From Paramecium octaurelia (taxonomy: Eukaryota > Ciliophora > Oligohymenophorea > Peniculida > Parameciidae): a stretch of 64,000 nucleotides of DNA. The position numbers and the translations under genes are program-made. The notes beneath the pieces were generated by a model. That model did no database searches. It worked only from the letters and a program-made list of their open reading frames with translations, and was not told the DNA's origin. Within the stretch, counting starts at the first letter, position 1, and every line of letters begins with the position of its first letter. Location: contig CAJJDP010000041.1 in assembly GCA_905182995.1 (NCBI GenBank), positions 435,947 through 499,946 on the forward strand, read 5' to 3'. This document shows positions 23,108 to 36,120 of this stretch, piece after piece.

Positions 23108-26100
23108 TCATTATATCATATGAATTAGTATTGCTACCAATATTTAACTCAGACTGCTTGGCTAGGTTGGATTGTAACCTATCTCAATCTAATTTGTAGT
23201 TGTATTTCTGCTTGGATTGCTTGTATCGGTTTAGCCACTTGTATTATCAGTTGGTGTAGTCGAAGATACTGCCTTGAGGCCACAGACAAACTAAGTCATA
23301 ATGAGAAATTGAATACGTTATTGTAAGGAGAGACACATTCTTGACAAACTCGTTAGGAATCTAAGAAAAATCCAGCTAGGCATACTGTACAACCTGTGGA
23401 ATCAGAGGAGTAACAATTAGCCAAACTATAGTTATTTTGATCATTTTGTATTTTCAAGGTTAAATCAATGCAGCCTCCATTTTGAAGAACAAATCCAGCT
23501 TTGCAAGTTTAACAAATGTTTCCAGTGGGTCCTGTACAGGTTGCACAATTATTTTAACATGGATAACAAGGTTTAAATACATATGATTTGGTATTGAATG
23601 TGATTGAAGATTGTACTAAGTAATACCCATCCTTACAAGTATTACAATTCTAAATGATAGAGAATAAATTTATTACATATTTTGAATCGCATGATTTGCA
23701 ATCAAAAGGACATCCCCAACAATTTCCATTACCGTCAATATAATTTCCATCAGCACAAGTATTACAGGAAAGTGTATATGGAGCATCAGTACCGGTAACT
23801 TTGCAGGTTTAACATCCAGGAGGACATTATTGACAGGAGTTTGTATTAGTATTCAGAACATATCCATTTATGCATGATTGACAGATTAATCCACTCTGAT
23901 CCAAATTCGAAATACAAGTCAAACAATTTAGAATCTTAGTATTACATTGATCGCAATTATTTCCATACAAAGTGTATCCAGGAAGACATTATTGACAAGA
24001 TTGACTATTGGTATTGGAGATCGTGAAGCAATTGGAGTTTCCAACTTAATAGCAAGCATTTCCAAATAAAAAGTAGTTATCCACACATTAGATGACGGTT
24101 AATTGAGTTTGATTTTCTAAGACACCTTAGCATCTTAAAGAATTATTCAAGGATTGTGAACATAATTAACAAGTGATAGGAGCTCCATCATATGCTTAAA
24201 CTTTATAATATCCATCAGCACATTCTAAACAAGTTGGATTTGATGTTCCAATTTAAAGAGAACACTAGTTGCAATTCAAACATTAAGTGCATGATGTTGG
24301 ACCTGTTAATGCATATTAAGGTCTACATGCTTGACATTATGTGTTATCAGAATTACACTAGATGCATCCTCCAAAAGAGCAAGTAGTATTACCAGAAGAT
24401 AGTAAAGTACAACTTTAATTTGTTTAATTGTAAGTATAAGGCGAAGAGCATATGCAATCTCCATTTGTTGAATTAGGATCTACAGTAAAATTAGTATTGC
24501 AGGCTGTGCAAACAGTTGCACTCGTGCAAGTTTAGCAATTTTTAGGACATGCAACACATTGGCCAGAGGCATTTGTTTAGGCATTTGTATAACTCTTAAA
24601 GGAATATGGATTTGTGGTTAGGGTTGATTGATACCAAAAGTATCCAGGTAAACATTGAGTACAAGTGTATTATGATGGACATATGGCACAACCTGCATTA
24701 CATTTACTACAAAATGGATTGAAATATTGATAGTAATAAGTATTAATTGACAATTATGTGTTGGGACTTGTTAATACGAAATCCCAATTAAAGTAATAGC
24801 CATTAATACATGAAGAACAAGCTCCATTATTCTAATCAATTGTCAAACATCCATTAACTGATATACAAATGTTACCAATTAAAGTGTATCCAGCACTACA
24901 TTTAGTGCATGCCAATGATATCATTTTGTCAGAATACTAAATATCTGTACATCCTGTAGGTATTTATGCGCATTATTAAACATTTTTGATTGTGATTAAT
25001 TGATACTAAACATTACATTAAATTTAAGTGCAACTTGTAAAGTTATTACAACTGCTACAAATTCCATTATTTACTGTTGGGCAAGGCATGCAACTTTGTT
25101 GAGTCCAGAAAGATCCAAGTTTACATTATGGACTTGTCTGTCTCGTTGATCCTAAAGGAGCAGCAGTCTTAAAATAATTTAAATTTTTTAATGAAGGAAT
25201 GGATCCGTAAGAAGCACTCGTAAATTGGTTGTCTGATGGGTTAGTTCGACAAACAAACTAGATAATAATTAATATGTACTGCTGCTTAAGGATTGACACA
25301 TTATAAACAAGAAGTATCAACTACTTGTGATTAACCTTATTATGATAGCCAACCCTTAATAGGATAGAAACCATAGGCACAGATTTAGCAACCGTTGTTC
25401 TGGTTCTATTATTTTTCTAAACAATTTCCTAGATCTTTGACACAACCTCCATTTTATAAATAAAAGCCAGTAATACAACCTGTGCAAGCATTGCCTGGAG
25501 ATACACATTGATTGCAACCATATTGACAAGCTAAGCATTATCCATTAGATTCAAAGTAACCGTTTGAACATGTAGAACAAGTGGTTTCATTTGAGCAATT
25601 CAAACAAGTAGGCTTATTGTTATTATCGGTAGTACAAGCAATGCAAGCATTTGAACTCTTGTAATATCCAGTATCACATTATTGACAGTTTTCAATTCCT
25701 GCAGCATTGCATTGAATGCAATTAGCAACACATTATTAACAAATGGAGTTTGAATCACTATAATAATAATTGACACATTAACTGCAAATAGGTTTATTAT
25801 TTTGATCTAATGAGCAACTATTATCAGCGCAATTAGAACATTTATAACAAATCTAATTACTTTATGAATAAGATGGCCAACAATCTTAGCATAATTAAGA
25901 GTTAATTTGAGTGCCATCATTAGGTTAATATAATTTGGAGCATGTATTTTCATCTTAGGCTTTAATGCATGATCTGTTAACTAAAAAGTAGCCATCTACA
26001 CATTAAGTTGGATATACTTATTGAGTACCAGAATCATAGCTGCATCTTAAAAAGGGACTTTAACATTTAGCACATAATCCACTACTGGTTAAATAGTATT

Positions 26101-29079
26101 GATCTTGACAAGTGTTGCAAGTAGTAGGATTAGCGTTTGCTTATGTATTTTTAATACACCCTTTAGAGCAATTATCAGGACATTTTAGACAGGTTCCATC
26201 TGATTATATCAAGTAATTGGCGATACAACCATTGCAGTATCCATTAGAACACGATGTGCATTTATCAGAATACCCAGTGCATTTTGTGCAAGCATTATTA
26301 AGTACCATATAGTTAGGAGCACAGGAGATGCAAGTATTTGCATCAGTACAAGTAAGACAATTAGTATCATTGCAACTGCTGCATTAAGAGCCATTAAGAT
26401 AGTTTCCTGAATTACAGGCAATACAAATGGTATTACTTTTACAGGCACTACAAGAACTCAAAGTACTTGGACATTATGTGCAACTATTTCCATCAAGGAA
26501 ATTTCCAACATCACAATTTGTACAAGTTGAAGTACTTATACAAGCCAAACATTTAGTTAATGAATTAGTGCAATTTGTGCAAGTATTTCCATCCAAATAA
26601 AATCCAGTTGCACATTAATTGCACTATGAGTTACTTACACAAGATGTGCAACCATTTGGACATTAGGTACATCCATTATTATTTACATAATAGCCAGCTA
26701 CACATGCTGTGCAATTGGATGATGAGTTACATTGAGTACAATTTTAATCATCACATGTCTGACATTAATCATTTTTCAGAAATGTGCCAGATTAACAAGC
26801 AGTACATTTTGAACTAGTTGAACATGCAATACATTTACTGATAGTGGAGCAGCTTTAACATTAAGTTCCATTTAGATAAGTTCCTGAAGCACAAGCTGTA
26901 CATTATGACGGAGATTAACTACAATTAATGCAATTTGAGTCATCACAAGGTGAACAAGTATTTTGAGCATTAAGGTAATTACCTGAAGCACATTGTAAAC
27001 AAGTTGAATTGGTTTTGCACACAAAGCAATTTGAAATGAAATAAGAACATGGAATGCAATTGTTTCCATCTAAAATGAATCCAGGTAAACATTATGTACA
27101 AGTAGAACTATCTGAACATTCACCACAGTTAAAAATTGTTTTAGCACATAAAACACATGAAGAATTATTCCAGTAATAGCCTGTTATACATTTTGTACAG
27201 GTAGAAGCATTAGAACATGTAGAACAATTTTGAATGCCTGAACAAGTCTTACAAGAAGTTGAGGCACCATCAAAATATGTTCCTTAAGCACATTTTTAAC
27301 AATCAGCTGATGATGATCCAGAGCCTGAACCTGATCCTGATGAACTTTGACAAGGTTCGCATGATCCACCTAAATCATAACCTGTATCACACTTTGTACA
27401 TACTAATTACTGATTTTAATAGGAACATTCTGAACAATGTGCAATTCCTTAACTGCAACTTTTGCATGTATTCCCATAAGGAAATTGTTGAGCATTACAA
27501 TTAGCACCTCCATCACTTTGACAAGGTTATGTATTAGAAGCAGGTTAATCATATCCTGGCACACATTGAGTGCATTTTAGATTATTGCCATCATAACCAC
27601 AATATTTACATCCATTCATTTCTAATGAACAAGTTGAACATGATCCATCATAAAGATAATTTTCACCTGTACAAGTAGTACATTGAACAGAAGAACAAGC
27701 TGTGCATTTAGTATTGTCTGTTGAAAACCCTACTAAACATGTGGAGCAACTCGAATTATTAGAACACTCTGTACAATTTGTATCAGTACAAGCTTAACAA
27801 TTTGTGCCATCCCAATAATTTCCAGTTTTACATTTATCACATTTTGTAGAATTTGTACAAATGCTACAATTATTAATAGATCCAGAACAAGTTTAACAAA
27901 TCTTATTACCGTCTAAATAATAGCCAGGCAAGCACCCAGTGCAATTTTAAGAGTTAGAACAAGTGCCACAATTAGAAAGTGAAATCGAACATTTTATACA
28001 TGCATTACCCTATAAATAATAACCATCTTAACAAGTGTTGCAAGTATTGGAATCAGAACAAAATAGACAGTTAGATATAGAACCTGAACACATCTTGCAC
28101 ATATTAGAACTCAAATAAAATCCTTTATAGCAACCCTGACAAGTTGTTGAATTCTAACATTGTTGACAGTATGAAATTGATGTTGAGCATAATGGGCATT
28201 GATTATTGTTTAAATATGATCCAACCTTACACTTTGAGCACACCAACTAATTAGATTAATCAAGCGAACAACTTGAACAATTATTGATCTATTATGTACA
28301 ACTTAAACATTGATTATTATTTAAATAATATTCGGCATCACAAGATGTACATTTAGATGATGTTTCACATGTTTAACAATGTGCAACATAATTTATACAC
28401 TAAAAGCATTTACTTTCTTATAAAAAGTATCCGCTTGAACAAACTTTGCACAATTGTCTAATTTATAAAATCTTTATTTTACTCGTTTTAACAAGACAAA
28501 CAATTTGATAAACATTATTTGCATTGATTCATTGACAGGTAATATGCACTACTCACTGTCTAACTATCTTCGTAACCTAGACCTACAGAAGTGAAATATC
28601 CACTCTGGCATTATTTACAGATTCCAGTTGTAGCATCAAATTATTAGCAATTATTATTTGCAATGCATATTCCCCCTATCTCTATCTATTATATTTACCT
28701 ATTAATGTTGTTAAACCACTGCATTGGAGACAAATCACTGTACTACCATCAGAGCTTAAACTTCCCTTCAGACAATTGGAATCTGGGTTTTACACACATT
28801 AACTATACAATTATAAATTAGCCAATACCTTCCAACTAAATAAAAACCGATTGTGCAAGTTATTTGATCACATTCGCCGTACTTTGAACAAGTGCAAAAT
28901 CCATTTTACATCGATTGACATTGGCTACAAATCTAACCATTAAAAAAATAGCCATTTAGACAAGCATATTAAGGAAACTAAACAACTTAGTTTTGTATTG
29001 AATTTCCTGGCTAATTAATAATTGTGGCTCCTGACTACAAAATCCCTGTTAGAACGATGAAATATAGAAAAAATTGCAT
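23108..29079 (-). CDS. Very large cysteine-rich secreted/surface protein
   Basis: Roughly 1,900-1,950 aa, ATG 29079 to TGA 23108, with a few short introns. It starts with a signal peptide (MQFFLYFIVLTGILQSGA). Almost the whole length is built of short modules with paired CxxC motifs and a G(N/Y)(Y/F)L(D/N)G turn, for example GNYLNGSQCSSCND and GNFLDGNSCTQCPS, repeated dozens of times. This is the furin-like or growth-factor-receptor cysteine-rich pattern common in ciliate surface proteins. The last 26-nt intron leads into a Ser/Thr/Asn-rich stalk (TTPTDNTSGQTDTSN) and a short hydrophobic end (SSLSQILVAILIHMIQ), as in GPI-anchor signals, though that tail is short. Standard-code ORFs on both strands here are shadows of this gene. 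Confidence 0.85.
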
Positions 29080-30021
29080 ATTTATTTGTTCAAAAAAATG
29101 AATATATGAAAAGAATATATCCTTAGATCTTAATTGATAAAATTATTTAAAAGAATATCTATAGGCAACCTCTCTGAACTTTCTGTTCCTTTATGTAAAA
29201 TGGATATAAGCATTAACAAAGTTCTCAATGATAGGTCTGGACAAACATCATCATCAACCTATATTACTGTAAATTAGGTAACTTCCAAATTACCAAAATT
29301 TTCTTTTTCTTAAATGTATTTTTATTTGGTTAATTTGTTTTTCATTCTCATTCTAAGTATTCACCCTACAGCAAGAAAGTCATATTTTAAAAAACTAGTA
29401 AGATTTAGAAGAGAAAAAAATGTAAATTCACAAAAGCAAATTAAAATTCCAAAAACAGTTTTAACCTCAACTCATTAACTAGTTGTAATATATTCACTTT
29501 ATCATTCTGTGCAACAAAAGATAAAATGTCATCAGAAAATCGGACTGATAGTTGTGATTTTAGTAGTATTATTTTGCTATGTTAATTAATTAAATCTGAA
29601 CATTATTAATAAATTAGTAAATCGACTATTATACTAATATATTGATTAACTAATTATCTCCAAAAAAATACAAATAGAAAAAATACCAAACAATACAGTT
29701 AAAATTTGGTTCAGTGGAATTAAAAGTGTTTATAAAAACTAATTATAAGTTTAAACTAAGGGTTCAATGTTATTTAATATTCTATAAACTACTATTTTCT
29801 GAAATCGATGCCACACTTCTGTAATAAAAATATTTCATATTTATTTTTGAACTAGAAAAATTAATTCTCATTTTTCCTTCTTTATTCTATATAAATCTTA
29901 AAAATAATTACAATTATTATAAATGAAGCAATATTTGATTCTGAGATAGTTATCTTTGAGAAATGATAATTCATAAAAATAATGGAGATGATAAAATTAT
30001 GATACTAATTTTTTGGAAAAT
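29080..30021. other. AT-rich intergenic region
   Basis: About 940 bp separating the large minus-strand cysteine-rich gene from the next + strand genes. AT-rich throughout, with no supported gene; presumably contains the promoters of the surface-protein genes. Confidence 0.5.
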
Positions 30022-30280
30022 ATGAATGATAATAAGACATAATAATTATAAATATTTACTATCCAATTAAAAATAGCATATGAAGAAGGAGTGGACTAAA
30101 TAAGTGCAGTTGTTGAATTAAAGGGGATTTATTTTGGAACAAGAGTGAGAGTACTGATATTAAATGGATTCTAATATGAAACCTATTTGGAAGTTCTAGT
30201 AAGAGGAGAGGGGGGGGGGGATGGAATTATTGAAGTTTTAAAGGAGTGTGTAAAATATATCTTGATTATTAATTTTTTTA
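30022..30280 (+). pseudogene. Coding-like fragment with an 11-G run
   Basis: From ATG 30022 a frame with strong G-first codon use reads IAYEEGVDQISAVVELKG, YFGTRVRVLILNGFQYETYL and EVLVRGEGGGDGIIEVLKE, looking like the end of a real protein domain. The triple glycine is encoded by an 11-base G run (30210-30220), extraordinary in this AT-rich DNA. No TGA ends the frame before it runs into the next gene's start at 30287, which is read in another frame. I cannot name the domain. A gene remnant cut by the surface-protein gene is the simplest reading; a short gene with an unseen intron is the alternative. Confidence 0.4.
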
Positions 30281-30286
30281 ATAATA

Positions 30287-32489
30287 ATGAATAAAGTACT
30301 CATTGCCTCAATTCTATTAATTGGCGTTTTGGGATAATAATCACCCCCTCTAGATTGTACATATTTAAGTTGTTTGGCAACTGGTGCATTGAAAGTTGGT
30401 TAATCAACCCGCCAAGTATATTAATGCATGAATGGTATTATTCTATATTAAATAAAAGGTTACTATTGGGCAGGGCAATCATGCTAGCCTTGTCAACCAA
30501 TAGAAGGAGGATTTTATCAGTGTACAGATTATTACTAAACTGGGGCTTTAACCTGTAGTACAGGATGGACATAGCTTAATGGGTAGAGAATTTAATATAA
30601 ATTTAGAATATGCGTAAATATGCCAGATGGATGTTTGAGTTACTCAGTAAACTCAGATGGAAATGCCTATGTGTGTGGTAAATGCGACTCAGGTTACAGT
30701 TTGATTGCAGGAGTATGTGTGAGGAATTATGCCTGCTCAACATATAGTAGCACTCGATATGTATGCTCTCAGTGTTCAGCTGGATACTACTTAAATTGGG
30801 ATTATATTCCATCAGTATCCTCTTCCTCAGACTAATATTACAATTACTTTGATGGTTTTTGCAGTCCATGTGGCATAGCAGGATGTTAAAATTGTCCTTC
30901 AGCGTATTAATTTTATATGATTACGTTAGATATACATGCACATAATGTACTGGTGGGTACTTCTGGTCATTCAGTGGATTGACAACAGGATCAACAACAG
31001 ATGGATCTGGAACATGTCAAAAATGTTTAGATTATTGTATAAATTGCAGTAATAGCTCAAATTGCACCACATGCGCAGATGGCTACTATCTCAGTTAAGT
31101 TAATGGAATAACAGTAATAATTTAATATATTGTAATTGTTAGACTTGTGCCTCATGTTTACCAAGTCTCACTTGCACAAAATGCTAAAATGGTACATCCT
31201 GTATGGCATGTGCTTCTGGATATCAATTGATAGGTTCAACAACCTGTTAAAAGTTGCCTGATGGTTGCACTCAAATGGACAATAATTAGAATTGTACATC
31301 ATGCATCAGCATATATGTGTTGAATACCTAAACTCCAAAGACTTGCACTCCATGTGGAACAGGATGCGCTTCATGCACAATCAACAGTACTACTGTATCC
31401 TGCACAAAATGCTAAGAGTTTTACTATGCAGTAAAGGATGGAAGTGGAATTGTAACTTGCTCATCTTGTACTTCATATCCTTAATCAACTGGATGGTTGA
31501 GATGTGGAGGTCCATAGGATACCCCATCATATACAACAGTTTAAGTCACTTAATGTGTCGATGGATACTTCTTAGTCAATATTACTACAAACGGTGTTAC
31601 TACTCCAACATGCATAGCAGCTGTACAAATATAAGCATGTTTGACTTTGACGAACACATCAACTAATACAAACAATGTTTGTGCCACATGTGTTAAGAAT
31701 TATGGAGCTTATGAAGGAGGAACTTGTTTATCTTGTCCTCCATAGGCTGGTGCTAAAACACAACTCTCTGCACAATGTAATAAATGTGGTGGATCATCTT
31801 CAACACCAATTACATGTACTGGATGCTCATCAAAATATTTCTTATAAGCAGCAAGTTCAGCAAGTTCAGCCACCTGTGCAACATGTTCTGCAAGTGGTGG
31901 TTGTTTGGAATGCTCATCAAATACTACCTGTACCAAGTGTAATACTGGATATTACTTATCAGGAGCAGCCTGTTAACCATGTTAAACCAATTGTGCATCA
32001 TGCGACAATTCAACAGTAAGAATAAGTTTAATTCTTAGACTTGCAAAGCTTGCATGGATGGATACTTCCAATATTCTGGTACTAAGACTGCCTAAGCTAC
32101 TTGTGTTGCTTGTTAATTCGGTTGTGCCACTTGTGCATCACCTGGCTAGGTCTGTTTAACTTGTATTGATGGATACGTCTTCCAATAAGGAGGTTGTGTG
32201 CCTCTTAATTAAGCCAATTGTGCTGTTAAATTGAATTCAACTCTTTCCACTGATAAACCATACTCATCTTCTGGATGCTCTATTTGCAAATATGGATTCC
32301 ACATGATCTAGAATCGTTGCTTCTAATCAGTCTAACCTTATGCTGGAGTATTTATGCTTGTTAATATTATTATAGTATGCTTATGGACAAACAACTAATG
32401 TAAGCACTGACTTGAACTACAAAAATGACACTATCGTTTATGCTCAACTATTGGTGGCTAGTTTTATCATGTTAGTTTTCACATTATGA
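30287..32489 (+). CDS. Cysteine-rich surface protein with GPI-like C-terminus
   Basis: 690 aa with five introns (24, 26, 29, 23 and 28 nt), fully consistent modulo 3. Signal peptide at the start (MNKVLIASILLIGVLG). The body is repeated CxxC modules separated by GYYL-type turns, for example CDSGYSLIAGVC, CSAGYYLN, CNTGYYLSGAAC and CMDGYFQYSG, rich in Thr, Ser and Asn. The C-terminus is polar then hydrophobic to the last residue (IVYAQLLVASFIMLVFTL), the form of a GPI-anchor addition signal. Similar in construction to the larger gene at 23108-29079 and transcribed away from it. Likely displayed on the cell or ciliary surface; ligand unknown. Confidence 0.85.
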
Positions 32490-32547
32490 TCAATTATAAT
32501 TATGATAATCATACATATTTATTATATTTGCACACACTTATAAAATA

Positions 32548-33204
32548 TCACACTTCTTTACGAGGACCCCATTTCAATTTTTATAATCTTTATTTCATAG
32601 AGAAATTTTGTCTCTTCATCTCAAATTTGATGAAAGATTTCTTTATTGGCTTGTCTCTCTTGTACCTGTACATCATGTCTTCTTGGTTGTCAGGCATAGG
32701 TTCTCCTCTCTCTTTCATGTTCCTTACCCATGAATGCATGTTCCTTATCTGACTATATTGACTCAACACGAAATTCACTTATTGCACTTCCACTTATGCA
32801 ACCATAGCTATTTCTTTTTTTTGCTTGTTATTAAGATATATACACATACATCTCCACTCAAGTCATCTGGATTCAACAATTCCTCATCAAACATGGCATT
32901 TAAGACTTATCTCTATAGTGTCAATTGCTATTCAGTCTCTTCATTCCCTGAAGAGATTTAATACTTGAATCCTTTTTTGAGTTTGTGCAATCCATCGAGT
33001 GCTCTTTGTCTAAAATCAATAAGTGTAAATTGTGGCTAGGTGCAATTATTTATATACTTTGCTAGCCAAGAATTCCAATTCTTTTTTGAATTCTTATTTC
33101 TGATTGTCTTGTTGCTTCTTTTATAATTTGTCTGCAAATCTATTAAATTCATAGAGAGGATAAAATTGTAATTGGATCGCCTTCTATGCAAATAATTTAA
33201 TCAT
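32548..33204 (-). CDS. Small basic protein, possibly mitochondrial
   Basis: 202 aa with introns of 22 nt and 26 nt (the latter ending AAG). The N-terminus (MIKLFAQKAIQLQFYPLYEF) is basic and amphipathic, as in a mitochondrial presequence. The rest is charged: FRQRALDGLHKLKKGFKYQI, a central acidic stretch, then NMHSWVRNMKERGEPMPDNQ and KLKWGPRKEV at the end. No family recognised; a mitoribosomal or respiratory-complex accessory protein would fit its size and charge. It sits 31 bp from the stop of the flavoprotein gene. Confidence 0.6.
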
Positions 33205-33235
33205 TATTATATATTTTTTATATTATTTATTTATT

Positions 33236-34749
33236 TCAATGATGACTTTCTTTTTTGCCAGGCAACAATTTGGATAAGAATCCATGATCATCCTGCTCAC
33301 CTTCAGGCAATTTGAAACTCTTCTTAATTTTGTAATAGGGGGGTCCCCAATTCTTTTCCAAGTAGATGTCAATAAAGGCCTTCTTGAAATTCTTGCACCA
33401 ATTATAATATCTTGAATAACAAGGAACAATTACCTCAAAGCAGCCAAGAATCCCCCATTTGAGAAGTAGAGGTTGTGCCAAGCATTTTCATTATTGTATT
33501 TGTGACATAAGAATGTGAGGGTGTTTTAACCCAAGATGATGGGAACTTTGCTATATCCATCATATTCAGCATTAAGAGATTTGCCAGCAATATTTCTTTC
33601 GATGTTATTTCTAACAACATGGAGTTAGTGGAATCCAGCCCAGAAACAATTTGTGGTTGGAAGATCATTGACATCACCAAGTCCGAAAATGTTCTTGTAT
33701 TTGTTATGCTACAATGTTTTGATGTTGACATCCAATAATCCTTTTGATGTTGTCAATCCAGCCTTGACAAGAGGTTCATGAGCCTTTGTTGGAGCAACTG
33801 CATAGAGATGGTTGAAGTTTCTGGTCTGTCTGTTTCCAGTCTTGACATCTTCGAAAGTGGCAGTATTGTATTGTTTGTTGACTTCAACCAATTTCAATCC
33901 GTATTCAACGTTGATGTTTCTACGCTTTAATTCCTCTTTGAAGAAGGAATCTCCAGCATCATTGTATTGAACAAATCGTTCATTTGGTTGGATGATGGTG
34001 AACTTTTTGATTGGAGATTGACGTCCATTTGCTGTTTGCCATTCCCAGATTCTTTGACTCAAGAAAAAGTTGTAGGATTCAACCTCACCACTGAATGGGA
34101 ATTGAGGAATACAGAAATATGCTTCACCATGATTGAAATTGTAATGCCATCTTGTGTATTTATGATTGGAGGATCTCCAACTTGGGTGATCAAGGTTTGT
34201 GAACACTGGAGAATCGAAGTCTTACCAAGCTTCTTCAAATCCCTTGATTGCATCGTAATTGACTTGCTGACCTATTGGAATTAATTAGGATTATACCCAT
34301 TGCAACAACCAATTAATTATAGCCAATTCTACGACCATTACGCAAAACTATGGCATTCTCTTCAGGCAATATTGTTGAACATCCAACTTGATCTGAGTGG
34401 GCAGTGTACATGTTGAGTGACAATTTAGCATTGAGCAAGAAATCTGTCTTGGCTGTCTTCTATTATTCATAGATCTATCTAATTGGAGTAATTTGATTGA
34501 TATTCTAATCCAAAACAACCATAATCTTGTATTTCCCATGTGAAACCTATCCCAAGTTAAACATTACAAATCTACCTTATCAAGTTGTCTACTCAACACT
34601 CCTCCTAAATTGCAACCGATCACCACTACATCATAATGGTCTAAATCCTTCTTGGTTGGCTTACGCTTGTTGAACACTCCTGCGAAGAAACGAGGAGTCA
34701 GCGAATGCCTCAATTGCATTCCAGATATGAGCATATTTAAATTAATCAA
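33236..34749 (-). CDS. SQOR-like mitochondrial flavoprotein, redox cysteines apparently absent
   Basis: 478 aa with introns of 29, 25 and 23 nt. After a short presequence-like start comes the dinucleotide-binding motif HYDVVVIGCNLGG. Further blocks match eukaryotic sulfide:quinone oxidoreductase: KYKIMVVLDQN, a LLDVNIKTLQHNKYKNIFGLGD segment in which the family's GIGD appears as GLGD, LPTTNCFWAGFHQLHVV, EYDGYSKVPII, and a C-terminal YYNWCKNFKKAF region. By eye the two cysteines that form the trisulfide centre in human SQOR align with Gly (FPFSGEVES region) and Val (GLGDVNDLP), so sulfide oxidation is doubtful. The gene may be a non-sulfide member or structural subunit of a mitochondrial complex. 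The 5' half is duplicated beyond the N gap. Confidence 0.8.
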
Positions 34750-34769
34750 AAATATCTATGTTATCAATT
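34031..34769. repeat. Left copy of a 739-bp direct duplication flanking the gap
   Basis: Identical to 35402-36140 at an offset of 1371 bp, except for one base (g at 34760, t at 36131), which lies 10 bases from the gap edge. Contains the first half of the SQOR-like gene. Confidence 0.95.
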
Positions 34770-35401
34770 NNNNNNNNNNNNNNNNNNNNNNNNNNNNNNN
34801 NNNNNNNNNNNNNNNNNNNNNNNNNNNNNNNNNNNNNNNNNNNNNNNNNNNNNNNNNNNNNNNNNNNNNNNNNNNNNNNNNNNNNNNNNNNNNNNNNNNN
34901 NNNNNNNNNNNNNNNNNNNNNNNNNNNNNNNNNNNNNNNNNNNNNNNNNNNNNNNNNNNNNNNNNNNNNNNNNNNNNNNNNNNNNNNNNNNNNNNNNNNN
35001 NNNNNNNNNNNNNNNNNNNNNNNNNNNNNNNNNNNNNNNNNNNNNNNNNNNNNNNNNNNNNNNNNNNNNNNNNNNNNNNNNNNNNNNNNNNNNNNNNNNN
35101 NNNNNNNNNNNNNNNNNNNNNNNNNNNNNNNNNNNNNNNNNNNNNNNNNNNNNNNNNNNNNNNNNNNNNNNNNNNNNNNNNNNNNNNNNNNNNNNNNNNN
35201 NNNNNNNNNNNNNNNNNNNNNNNNNNNNNNNNNNNNNNNNNNNNNNNNNNNNNNNNNNNNNNNNNNNNNNNNNNNNNNNNNNNNNNNNNNNNNNNNNNNN
35301 NNNNNNNNNNNNNNNNNNNNNNNNNNNNNNNNNNNNNNNNNNNNNNNNNNNNNNNNNNNNNNNNNNNNNNNNNNNNNNNNNNNNNNNNNNNNNNNNNNNN
35401 N
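34770..35401. other. Assembly gap (632 N)
   Basis: A run of N bases. Any frame called across it is meaningless. Its position inside a near-perfect duplication suggests two overlapping contigs were joined end to end with an estimated gap. Confidence 0.98.
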
Positions 35402-36120
35402 GCTGTTTGCCATTCCCAGATTCTTTGACTCAAGAAAAAGTTGTAGGATTCAACCTCACCACTGAATGGGAATTGAGGAATACAGAAATATGCTTCACCA
35501 TGATTGAAATTGTAATGCCATCTTGTGTATTTATGATTGGAGGATCTCCAACTTGGGTGATCAAGGTTTGTGAACACTGGAGAATCGAAGTCTTACCAAG
35601 CTTCTTCAAATCCCTTGATTGCATCGTAATTGACTTGCTGACCTATTGGAATTAATTAGGATTATACCCATTGCAACAACCAATTAATTATAGCCAATTC
35701 TACGACCATTACGCAAAACTATGGCATTCTCTTCAGGCAATATTGTTGAACATCCAACTTGATCTGAGTGGGCAGTGTACATGTTGAGTGACAATTTAGC
35801 ATTGAGCAAGAAATCTGTCTTGGCTGTCTTCTATTATTCATAGATCTATCTAATTGGAGTAATTTGATTGATATTCTAATCCAAAACAACCATAATCTTG
35901 TATTTCCCATGTGAAACCTATCCCAAGTTAAACATTACAAATCTACCTTATCAAGTTGTCTACTCAACACTCCTCCTAAATTGCAACCGATCACCACTAC
36001 ATCATAATGGTCTAAATCCTTCTTGGTTGGCTTACGCTTGTTGAACACTCCTGCGAAGAAACGAGGAGTCAGCGAATGCCTCAATTGCATTCCAGATATG
36101 AGCATATTTAAATTAATCAA
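35402..36120 (-). pseudogene. Duplicate 5' part of the SQOR-like gene, cut by the gap
   Basis: Reads from ATG 36120 through the presequence, the dinucleotide-binding motif and the same two introns as the copy at 33236-34749, then runs into N bases at 35401. Because it is identical to the complete copy it is probably the same gene shown twice by the assembly rather than a second locus. Confidence 0.75.

Noticed and set aside
23121..23342. A + strand frame that reads as a small cysteine-rich membrane protein (TAWLGWIVTYLNL and similar)
   Set aside because: It is antisense to the spliced Ser/Thr-rich stalk of the large cysteine-rich gene, which continues properly to TGA at 23108; the hydrophobicity comes from the complement of Asn/Thr codons.
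26209..27504. Multiple ORFs of 60-80 codons on both strands rich in His, Ile and Leu
   Set aside because: They are other-frame shadows of the repeated CxxC modules of the 23108-29079 gene.
34652..35577. Long ORFs across 34652-35577 on both strands containing mostly unknown residues
   Set aside because: They are translations of the N gap and have no meaning.
35402..36120. A second, paralogous SQOR-like gene
   Set aside because: Identity to the other copy is essentially complete and the copy is cut by the gap; ancient paralogues from genome duplication would differ, so an assembly artefact is more likely.
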